A stretch of 64,000 nucleotides of DNA from the NCBI GenBank assembly GCA_028554645.1, contig JAQOOI010000022.1, positions 3,033,891-3,097,890 of the forward strand, written 5' to 3'. The stretch comes from Omphalotus guepiniiformis (lineage: Eukaryota > Basidiomycota > Agaricomycetes > Agaricales > Omphalotaceae). Below the pieces are notes generated by a model. It was not told where the DNA came from. It saw nothing but the letters and a program-made list of their open reading frames with translations, and made no database searches. The position numbers and the translations under genes were made by a program. This document shows positions 47,428-57,096 of the stretch, one piece after another. Position 1 is the stretch's first letter. Each line of letters opens with the position of its first letter.

Positions 47428-50400
47428 TCACGAATTGGGAGCGCCTGCACCACTACCGAGTCGTTGATGGTGCATAGAAGGCCCAGGTGTCATGACCACA
47501 GGTACATTCGTGCGCTTCCGACGAAGTATACATCGGCGAATAGCTGTCATACGTTTAGCTTGTGCTCGAGGGAATGGGCCTTGAATACAAACCTTGGATG
47601 ATTGCCCATAAAAGGAGAAGCAATACAATCCCAGCAACTACAGTTACTGGAATTGCTATTTGCAAGTTCGACGTGTACCATGCCTAAATTCGAGATGAGT
47701 TTATGTGGAAACACTGACAATATGTCTTACCTTTGCAGTGTCAAGTAAACTGCCACTCTGGCAATTTCCGGATGAGCAGGTGCCGCCATAACCTACATGG
47801 ATTAGCAATGCAATAGGGAATATAAAACAGGCAAACAACGACGAACCACAAGGAGAGCCATTGATAAGCATCGTAGAAAGCACAACGCAGGAATTAGTAT
47901 TATTTGGATCTTGACAAGTGATTTGACAAGTATTCTGGTGGCTTGGACAAGCGCTTGTGAGTCCCATGCTCGCGCCTACGGACTGACATTGCTGAGCAAC
48001 AGAAGTGCATTGTCCGGAAGCGCAAGTTAATCCATTGCTACCACAAGACTGTCCATTCGGCGCGACTATGTCCGTCGGGCAGGACGAGGAATTGCCGGTG
48101 CACATCTCAGCGGGATCACAGACACTGTTCTTTGACGATCTACAAACTTGTGTAGAAGGTGCAAAGGAACACTATTGGACCATCAACTTCATGAATGAGA
48201 AAGCCATCACTATTCTACGAACACTGCGTGGTGCAACAAGGGCTTGAATCTGGATCGCATTGCGCACCATTCCGGAACTTGCAGGTTGTTGAATCGCAAC
48301 ATGAAGATGTAACATTACTTCCAGGGTCGCCTGAATGAGAATGAAGTTGAAAAAGTCGGATACATTTAGAGGATGCACTACGAGACTTACAATCCTCGCC
48401 CTCCTCAACAATCCCATTCCCACACTGTTGCAAAGAAATGACCTTGAGTGACGAGTCCGAAGGATCGACCAAACAGGATGTGTCAGTTTTACCACCAGAA
48501 CTGCTACCACTCATGAGAGAACCTGTATAAAGGTAGTCAGAACTTATATTCATGAATGGGGTGAAGATGGGAGCTCACAGATATTTCCAACACTGCAAGG
48601 GCTGAAGTTCTTTTCCCCTGACTGTTAAGATATCAGAATGACGACTTAGTCGCTGTGAACACCAAGGTCATCGAATGGACTCACTTGAGCTACGGGGCTC
48701 ATGATGAATTGCGCATTCGCGTCACAAGACGAGGTGGATAGAGGACAACAAGATGTAGTGGAATTGCATCCATCCGCACAGTCATGCTGAAACTCACTGG
48801 TCAGAGGACGAAGAGGACTGAAGTGAACGACCTACAATGGCGCCAAAGTTATGCCCTATTTCATGTGCGACGACCTGCCATTCGGTGAGGCCTGCAGTGG
48901 AGACCCCAGTCCCAGATGAAACGGATCCGGTGCTTCCGGATGCTGACTGCTGGCATCTGAGGCAAAGTAATTATGCGTGACATTAACGGGATTTTTTGAA
49001 GAGTACGAACAAGGTACCAAGCCAAGCAATCCCAACTTCGGTGCCAGTAGGGCATCCGCTCCTGCATGATTGTCAGACTACTAATTCATGATAGAGAGAA
49101 GATTAACAGACTTACATTAGATGCCATAGGCCAATGCTATCGTTACCCTTCTGACCTCGCCATTGCGAGAACAGCGACAGTCTATCGTTCAAACTTACGC
49201 TACTGCAATCAACGTTCCATGGTATGGAAGAGTCGGCAGTTGAAGGGCACCTGAAAAACCAAATATCAACTGAGAAATACAACCCAATTACAGGCTATGG
49301 TATATACGTGGAATTCATGACTTGCAGCTCAACGATTCCAAGGCTCACATTGAAGGTGTTCTAAACTAATCGTTAGTACAGCGACGGAAGCTAACGCATT
49401 CGACTAGCCTTGTACAATGAACTCGCCGAATTCCAATCTGTCAAGATCTGGGAGGTGGCGTTTGAGGTTCCACCATAGTTTGACACGTATTTACAATCCG
49501 CAGCAACACCCATGTACAGCTGTGTCTTGTGAGCACTCAGGAAAAAAAGGCCAAGATATGGTATACGTACAGAAGCCTCTGAGAAGTCGGGCACCCGGCA
49601 GTGCTGCCAATACTTCCAGCAAAGTTGTAAAGGTACGCTATATTGAGCATCTCCGTATATTCGGGTAGATTCAATACCTACTTGGAAGATGAGCCACTTC
49701 CAGCCACGTCGTCTCGACGAAAAAGAGAGAAATTGCCGAAGGGACTGAATGATGTACCTTGAGGTGTAAAGGGCTTTTGCAAGACGGGATTTAGGAGAGG
49801 ATCCGTATTGAAAGGCAGGTCATCATGTCCGCAAACGTGAGGTACGGAGGTAGCACCAATATGAGAAGGCTCGTCGTCGGGAGACATCAGATCGGAGTCT
49901 CGCCAAATGACCAACGAAGAATCAATCTCATCTACAGAATGAACAATGTCGGGATCAAGTTCATGTTTATTGCGCAGATAATTGTCTTTAGTCATGATAT
50001 GATGGACTATGCCGTTGACAGAGAAAGCGCCCTCGAAAATGGGAGCTATACCCTGGTCCATGTCGCCTTGATGGTGTACCATTATACGGGCCCATCCAAG
50101 TTCCGACGGAGAGTAAGATGGTCGGGGCAAAACGCCCGCCGCATCTTCCCTTAATCTCGCAACAGAATCATCCCCATGAATGACCTCTCCCCAATACGCT
50201 TTGACCGTTTCGCGGAGCAGAGGTTTCGTATCTGAAACATATGGGCGTCCGTCCGAGTCGAGGGAATAGTATGTGATTCTTGCGGCAGGATGAACGAGGT
50301 GATCATTGGGGCGTAGGTGAAGAAAGTACGTTTCATCGAAAGCAGATATTATCAGACGAAAGGAATCGCTGTAGCGGAGTGTGTTTGAACGAGGAGTGAG

Positions 50401-50669
50401 TAGCTGATGCTTGTCGAATGCTGACACAGCGGAGGTATATCTTGGATGTTGATGTCGGGGTAGAATTTCAAGGGAAAGTGTAGAGGGGTGTGCAAATCTC
50501 TTCAGTCGGCCAGCAGGCTTGCTAGAAGCTGTGAATTTGTCGCTTCGTCAGAGGACGATCCCCGAGCGCTAGAACGACTGAAACCGAACTTGTACTTACC
50601 AGACGAAAGATCGACTACAAACAGCAGGAGCACGACGGCCAGCGCATAACATGTAGAGAAAGTAAACAT
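47428..50669 (-). CDS. ADAM-type zinc metalloprotease with disintegrin domain and membrane anchor
   Basis: A secretory-pathway adamalysin-like protease, probably cell-surface. The start at 50669 encodes a signal peptide ([19 protein letters not shown]). A prodomain follows ([20 protein letters not shown]). The catalytic domain has [41 protein letters not shown] and the zinc site [13 protein letters not shown], with an intron before the third His. The disintegrin region is Cys-rich ([40 protein letters not shown]). Next are a Cys-rich segment, a membrane helix ([16 protein letters not shown]) and a basic tail. About 14 introns, one GC-AG (donor near 49407). One junction in the disintegrin domain (48167-48225) cannot be spliced in frame with GT-AG. 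The start is supported by the signal peptide. Confidence 0.85.
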
Positions 50670-51188
50670 CAAAGAAATGACCGCCTAGATGATGAAGGTC
50701 AGAAACAAGTTAGATGGAAAGGCAGGTCTCTAAAGCTTGGCTCTCGGGAGCCTGATTCAGCACAGGATATAAATGCCGCGCTGTTCAAGGGTCCACGATC
50801 GATAGACTGACGTGAAACATACCTGCGGTAAGTGAGAAATAGAAAAGGCAGAAAGGAAAGACCTGAAGAGAACCAAGTGCACAGGCCAGTGGACGTTTCC
50901 CTTGAAGAATCGTTCACTGCGACGCACTACCCCTCAGCGGCGGAATATACCAGTTTCCAGGCCGCTTGATCGAAATCGCTACAATTATGTAATCCATTTA
51001 ATAGCGCAGCATTCACGCTTAGATATAAAATTGTAAAGAAAGCCATGTTCTGACGGTGCCATGTAAATACAGTCTCGCTAGAATAATGGTACGTATCCAA
51101 TACATAGTATGATCATCGTCACAAAGTCCTTCCAAGTCTCATCCAGAGAGGGGTTGGAACATTCAACTTCAACACAGAGGTGTATGGA
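50670..51188. other. intergenic
   Basis: Promoter of the ADAM gene and 3' flank of the secreted-protein gene. No coding region supported. Confidence 0.4.
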
Positions 51189-52526
51189 CTAGTACTGTCG
51201 GCTGAAAGTACGCTTGTTACCTTTGCGCTGTAAAAGAGGATCAGTGAGAGACTCGAGGGGGTAGCAGAAATTACACGTACGCCTTTACCTGCGCCTTTAC
51301 CTGTACCCTTAGCTGCGGTGCCAGTGGCTGCGGTGGTGCCAGTGCTACCATTGGCCGTCTAAATATATGTTTCGATGAGTAAATTCAAGGCCTTAAAAGA
51401 CGACGCCACGTACGTTGGACGCTGCATTGTTGTTGTTTCCCTCCGTTAGCTGAGACGGAGAAATACACGCAATCATCAAGAGAGCCATGTTGTGCGACAG
51501 GGACAATCGCGGGCTGGTGGTTGGACGATGAATTGATCGAACACATTCTGTAGGCACCCGAGGGGAGACCATCAGTGACATCAGCGGTAACTACACCATT
51601 CTGCGCGGCCGTGTTAATTCCCTGTAGAGCGCAATGAGTTAAGTACGAAGATGATAATTTCGCGCTTCACACCTTGAAGAATGCAAACTTCTGCGGATCG
51701 GTTGGTGTGGTCTGTCCAAGCGAGTTCAGAGCTTCAACCACAACGTGACTATGCCCAATGATTTGGCCTTTGCTATTCAGCTGCTGTGGGGCGGCAAAAT
51801 AGTTCTGTTGAGCATTGACAAAGTTGCCGGTCTCTATGTTGGTAATTGCCATCTTGATCGTGAATGCCTTGTTCGCAGCTATAGTCCCGCCGTTGGCGGG
51901 AAAGGTGAACTTGGCGGATGGCATATTACCAACGGCGGGAATCGCTCCAATAGGGGCAGGGTTGCATGATCCGGTTTGAATCTGCTTCCCATCTGAGTGA
52001 TTATCAGTAAGAGAAGGTCAATGCGGCCAGAACTCTTTGCATACTGGTGATAGGCAGATTAGGGTAGGTCAAACAGAAATTGATGAAATTGTTTGTCGAT
52101 GTCAGAGACGGGACCTGGCCTGATCATAATTCAAGCAAGTGACAAAATCAGAGGAACAGCAACTTACCCGCTTCCGGCTGGTCCTGACCATTGTTTGCGA
52201 ATCCGGTGGCAATAACTTTAGAGTCCAATGCTACCAATGCAGTATGAGATAGGGTAACCAGAGTCATGAAAAAGCCGCATACTGAGAGACTTCTGAGGGT
52301 CGTTGTTGGTATTGCCATTATTGTTGGTTTTGGCGGCGTTCTGGGTATTCTGGCTTGCGTTCTTGTTCTGATTCCCACCGTTCTGAGATTTCTTTCCCCC
52401 ACCAAAAGCACGACCGAAAGCGCGACCCACGACAAAGGAACCAGAATCAGAGATAGGTTCCGCCGATATCTGAGTTATGAGAGGCAGAACCACAAGAAAA
52501 GACGAAAGGCAAGGCAGAAACTTCAT
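51189..52526 (-). CDS. secreted protein of an Agaricomycete family, function unknown
   Basis: A secreted protein with signal peptide MKFLPCLSSFLVVLPLITQI. Next is a Gly/Asn/Gln-rich segment, then a conserved globular region: NNFINFCLTYPNLPITNGKQ, TGSCNPAPIGAIPAVGNMPS, FTIKMAITNIETGNFVNAQQ, NYFAAPQQLNSKGQIIGHSH, FAFFKGINTAAQNGV and VPVAQHGSLDDCVYFSV. I recognise this as a family frequent in Agaricomycetes and often mislabelled as a ribosomal protein; it has no known catalytic motif. The C-terminus is Thr/Gly/Ala/Lys-rich (GTGKGAGKG). Introns of GT-AG type join the exons; the last gives the end RTFSRQY before the stop at 51189-51191. An in-frame Met nine codons upstream (52553) is an alternative start. 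Confidence 0.75.
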
Positions 52527-53484
52527 TGTGTCTATAGAGAGCAAAAGCTTCACAGAAGTCAGGAAGAAAGAACGTGGGGTGAAGTATAGACCAAGAGGCT
52601 CGCACTAGGGAGCAGAAGGGTAAGAAACGGGAATCGAGCACACAATCTGGACTCACGAAAGAAACAAAACCAGGCAGCACTGCTGCAATATGAACGAGGG
52701 AGGTGGCGGAAAGGGAGAACAGGCAAAGATTGAAAATCGTAAACGCAGAACCTCCTTTATACCGGAAGCCGAGCTCCGAGCAACACAAATATTTCAATAA
52801 AATGGAGCCTTTTCAAGCATGCTCATTATTGTACCCTAAAACGCAGTCGCCGATCGAAACCTCGATCTTCTTCATAATGTCTTGAAACTGTGATCGTAAA
52901 GCCAAAGAGTTGAACCTAGGTCTGAACAATCAGGAAAAAGGTCAAAACTTGGGCAGAGAAATGAAGAACTAGTTAGTTTTTGGGACTATCAGGAAGGGAA
53001 TGCCAAGCTTTGAACCTAACGTGAATGGCGACCGTTGCAACTTGCTCTTTCGCGTACTCGTCAAAGCCAAGAGATTATCGAGAAAATTATTGGCGTTGCC
53101 TTCGCGTTGCCCTCGTCCGGTGGTTGTGGTACATAAACACGGTGTCTTGAAACAAGGTCGGCAGTATGTATACGCAGGATGCATATGCTCGATTGGAGAA
53201 TACTCCTGAGCACGACTGCAGAATGACTTCTATGTCCATATCCTGACTCTTGTCATGTTGCCAGCACACGAGAGCGTTGATGGAAAGGAAAATGTCCCAC
53301 CGGGCCCCGCAACTCTGCCGAGTCTGCGAAATCAGAAACTCGCTACATACGAGATATGGACGTCAGTGCCAAGTCTTAGCGAGGAGACTTGAGGGGAGTG
53401 ACCGTCACCGATGATTAGTCATACCGTCACACGTTGGTGCCGTCCTTCGTGACATACAAACGTTTTCGTTAATTGTCGACCATC
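52527..53484. other. intergenic, divergent promoter secreted protein / MAGO
   Basis: 0.96 kb between divergent genes. Open frames here (for example 53000-53209) lack domains. No RNA gene recognised. Confidence 0.4.
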
Positions 53485-54251
53485 ATGAGCTCACAAGACA
53501 ACGATCCTTTTTACCTCAGGCAAGTTCAACGGCTAGCTATAATCACTGTTGATACTCACATTCTCTGAATCGTTAGATACTAGTACGTGAACTTCCAATA
53601 GGTTTTTACGCCCCATTTCATGATTTTGTTAGTACTGGCCATTCTGGGAAGCACGGGCACGAGTTTCTCGAGTTTGAGTACTCGCATGGGCGGTTGCGAT
53701 ACGCGAACAACTCGAATTATAGGAATGACAGTCTTATCCGGAAAGAAATGTGGGTGTAATTCTGGTTTTTGTCGGGAGACATAGCGGCTGACGAACTTCC
53801 AGTGTGGGTGGGCCCTTTGGTCGTGAAGGAGCTTAAGAGGATAATCGAGGCTAGTGAAATCACCAAGGAAGTTGTCGTGATATATGGATCTTTGTTTGTC
53901 TTTTCTTATTCTGTGCAGGGAAGATGACACGAACTGGCCCAAGAAGAACATTGTCGGGAAGCAAGAGTTGGAGATCCGTATTGGGAACGATCATATAGCG
54001 TTTGAGGTTTGTCAATATATAGTTTGGGGTTCTGTGCGCGTCTCTGAATTAAGTTTTTGAGACTGCGAAAATTGGATCTCTGATCGACATTCAGGATAGC
54101 GAGGACCCAGAAGGACTACGCGTGTTTTATTATCTGATTCAGGATTTGAGGGTATGCCGTGTGCTTGTTGAAAATAGTCTGCGTTACTTACGCCCTGCAG
54201 TGCCTGGTCTTTTCCCTCATCTCACTGCACTTCAAGATCAAGCCCATTTAA
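53485..54251 (+). CDS. MAGO: exon junction complex core protein Mago nashi
   Basis: Partner of Y14/Tsunagi in the exon junction complex, marking spliced mRNAs in the nucleus. The conserved protein can be traced throughout: [113 protein letters not shown] and the end [13 protein letters not shown]. Seven exons are needed. The second is only 6 nt (ATACTA, 53577-53582). It lies between a GC-AG intron (53520-53576) and a GT-AG intron (53583-53632). Two later junctions (53749-53810 and 53867-53923) do not keep the frame with GT-AG ends; direct repeats of 8 and 5 nt sit there. Single-base sequence errors are an alternative. Family identity is certain. Confidence 0.88.
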
Positions 54252-54659
54252 ACGCAAGGTTCCCTGCGACAGAAAGGTGCTGCCTCGTGGATGTACTACG
54301 ACATTGGCGGACGTCATTGCACGACTAGACTGTTCGACGTCGCCCTCATTCCGTCATTGCGTCAAGAAAACGTGTGTTCTACAATTTTAGGTGGGCCTCG
54401 GTCTTGACATGCGTACCATTGTGCGCTGTACTGACGACAGTCGTAGGTTGATAAAACTTCTTTGCTGTAAATAATGTATATGCTTCGAATCAGAACATCA
54501 TTTCACTTGCTTCATATTGTGTTCGCGAGAATTTCGGCACTATTTCGATTGCTCACTTTACGCTCAAAAGGTATAGTGTAAAAGTATTATTGGCCAATGA
54601 CATGTAATGTTTTGTGTATACCCACCAGTTCTAACGGCCAGATGAGATGCGGGTATTGT
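54252..54659. other. intergenic between convergent genes
   Basis: 3' flanks of MAGO (+) and the processing peptidase gene (-). Nothing further was recognised. Confidence 0.45.
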
Positions 54660-56163
54660 CTAGTAGATCATAGACGACATGTCAGAGCGAATACGGTTGT
54701 AATCGAGCAGACCCTCAATGCTTCCGACAGCAGCAAGAGCAAACTGAAAAAATAATGAGTGATCAGAACTTGTATGTGTAAAACCGTACTCACGTCTTTG
54801 TCCCATAGGTAGGCTTTGGCAACACGCTTTATGTCGTCAACAGTGACGGCGTCGACGGCATTCTCAATCTGTGCAGGGGTCATTCTCTTTCCGCTGGTGA
54901 CAATCTGTCTTCCAATATCCTCGGCAATAGCTGTAGATCCATCGAGAGAAAGTAATAGACCGGCCTTGAGCTGACTCTTGGCACGCTCAACTTCGCCTTC
55001 AGTGGGAGCAATGCTCATTCGCGCCCATTCCTTGAGAGTGAAGTGCATGACATCGTCCAGATTCACGAGGTTCTCTGAGACGAGATAGATACCCCATAGA
55101 CCGGTGTCAGAATATGAGGTAGAGAAGGACATGAAAGAGTTGGCGAGATTGTTGGAAGAGATGATGTGAGAAAGACGGGAGGAGAGAAGGGGAGAAGCGC
55201 CAAGAGAACGGTCCCAGTTGCCAAAGATGGACTGCATGACCATCATGGGGAAGTAGTCGGGAGAGGACCAGCCGACACCTTCGACGGCGATGGCAATGTT
55301 GGCTGTAGGGATATCGTCGTCACGGACACGGACCTCGGAGCCAACAAAGGTGGGTTTGCGGTCCACGGAGAGACGGCCGAGAGGGAGGGGGTTGGAGGAA
55401 ACGGGTAGAGAGGAAAAGTGCTTCTCTGCAAGCTTGACAAGCGAAGAGTGGTCGACACCACCAGTACCGACAAGGACCATGCGGTCGGCAGTGTAGTTGG
55501 TTTTGATGTAGGAAGCAAGGTCGTCACGCTGGATAGAAAGGATGTTCTTCTTGGGACCGAGGATGGTACGGCCTAGAGGCTGACCCTGGAAAGCGACTGA
55601 GTGAAGGTGGTCAAAAAACGACTTCCTCTAGCTGCTTGTCGACCTCTTGCTGTTCACGAAGAATAACATCTCGCTCGCGCTCAATGGCACCTGCCTCGAG
55701 CTTGGAGTTCTGGAGAATGTCACTGATGATGTCAACGGCTGCGGGGACGTCCTTGGAAAAACTCTTTGCGTAGTAGACGGTCTGCTCGCGAGAGGTGTAG
55801 GCGTTAAGATGTGCGCCAATGTTTTCAACCTCCAGCTCCAGAGCGTGCTGGGAGCGACGACCAGTACCCTTGAAAGCCATGTGCTCGAGAAAGTGGGCGG
55901 TACCGTTTGTCTTGTCTGTCTCTGCACGAGAACCAGCATCGATCCAAACACCAACGGTAGCTGTCTGAGTTGAAGGATGGGACTCTGTAGCTACGGTAAG
56001 GCCATTGGAAAGAGTGGAAATTTCAGTCAAGGGGCCGAGGTTTGTAGCAGTAGCAAACGACCGAATTGACCGCTAAATAACTGTTAATAAAATCTGAGTA
56101 CATTTACACTAACTGTTGGCTCACTGGACTGCGCGCAGCGCTTCTGAGGACGCGACTGAGCAT
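54660..56163 (-). CDS. MAS1: mitochondrial processing peptidase beta subunit, with one frame break
   Basis: Catalytic subunit of the matrix protease that removes mitochondrial presequences (M16 family). The start [13 protein letters not shown] is itself a presequence, and a GT-AG intron joins it to [17 protein letters not shown]. The inverse zinc motif is intact: [12 protein letters not shown] (HxxEH), with the distal Glu in [15 protein letters not shown]. Downstream are [33 protein letters not shown] and [15 protein letters not shown], then an intron before [12 protein letters not shown] and the end MSSMIY. One break: after QLEEVVF the frame shifts by one base in a run of six A (55613-55618, plus strand). 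Five would continue in frame to [11 protein letters not shown]. An indel in the sequence is the simplest explanation. Confidence 0.87.
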
Positions 56164-56275
56164 CGTAGAAGAGAGAGAGAGAGAAAGCAAAGACGTTGTG
56201 CAAAGTTGTTTTCGCCGTGAACTTCCGATTGTATTACAAATCAATAATGATAGGGTTAAGGTTTATTGAACTAGA

Positions 56276-56999
56276 CTATTTTAACAACTCTTCTCTGTCC
56301 AAAACAGACTTTTCGAGCTTGATGAGAATTGTAGTGCGTAAAGGGTACTGGGAATTGGGGGTATGATGTGCGGTGACACGAGCAGGCTGAATTGGGTCAG
56401 AAATAGAAAGAGAGGGAGTAAAAAAGAAGGGACTAACAAAGCCTAGACCATCCAGGACGGCTTCGACTATGCCGGCGGTAAAGGAAGAGCAACTGAGCTG
56501 GGAGAGGTCGCGAGGGACAGAGATGTGACGTTCAATGATGGGGTCGTTGTCTATGATCATGTCTAGATAGAGAATGAGAAAAATTGAGAGAGATGAATGG
56601 AGGATAATAGGACTCACACTCGTCGCCGTTCTCTACACTCTTTTCGATAGCATCGGCTGGCCTGCCGAAGACAGCACGCCAGACCTGGGTGTGTATTGAC
56701 ATGAGTGCAGGCAATAAACGAGTCTCTCGCTTGGGAGCCTTTGAAGAAGACTCTGCACGATACACGGAGAGCTCAAGGACACGAGTGCCTATACGATAGC
56801 CGAGGGTATTGAGCCTGAAAAGAGATGAGAAAAAGAGCAAAAAAAGAGAGAAAAAAAGAGAAACCTTCTCTCGAGATCATTGATACCACTAACCCTGCTT
56901 TGAGAATACTGCACAAGCTGCGAAAAAAGAAAAGAAAAAGCAGAGGCAGAGACCTCCTGGAGACGAGGACTTGTTGAGATTGCGATCGTAAATGGACAT
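56276..56999 (-). CDS. TRS31: TRAPP complex subunit Trs31/TRAPPC5, with one frame break
   Basis: A Bet3-fold core subunit of the TRAPP complexes that activate Ypt1/Rab1 in ER-Golgi traffic. The start MSIYDRNLNKSSSP is the family N-terminus. EVSASAFSFLFSQLVQYSQS and RVSGINDLERR follow. After a GT-AG intron come LNTLGYRIGTRVLEL, KRETRLLPALMSIHTQVWR, EYMIIDNDPIIERHISVP, FTAGIVEAVLDGLGF and PARVTAHHTP, ending LIKLEKSVLDREELLK. The frame shifts by one base between SSSP and EVSAS (about 56952-56957, in the sequence CCAGGAGGTC on the minus strand); one G fewer would restore it. Three GT-AG introns. Start codons of this gene and the divergent phosphatase gene are 97 bp apart. Confidence 0.83.
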
Positions 57000-57096
57000 G
57001 GAGCAAGAGAGTCGAGAACATGACGTCATTTCCTGAGGGGAGTATTTGTTCCTGCCCTTTCGACTCCTTTTCCCCCCAAAAGCCAGCAAAGTCAGC

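Noticed and set aside
49571..49600. Suspected non-canonical intron in ADAM at the repeated CTGTAC
   Set aside because: A normal GT-AG intron (GTATAC...CACAG) keeps the frame, giving [12 protein letters not shown], so nothing unusual is needed.
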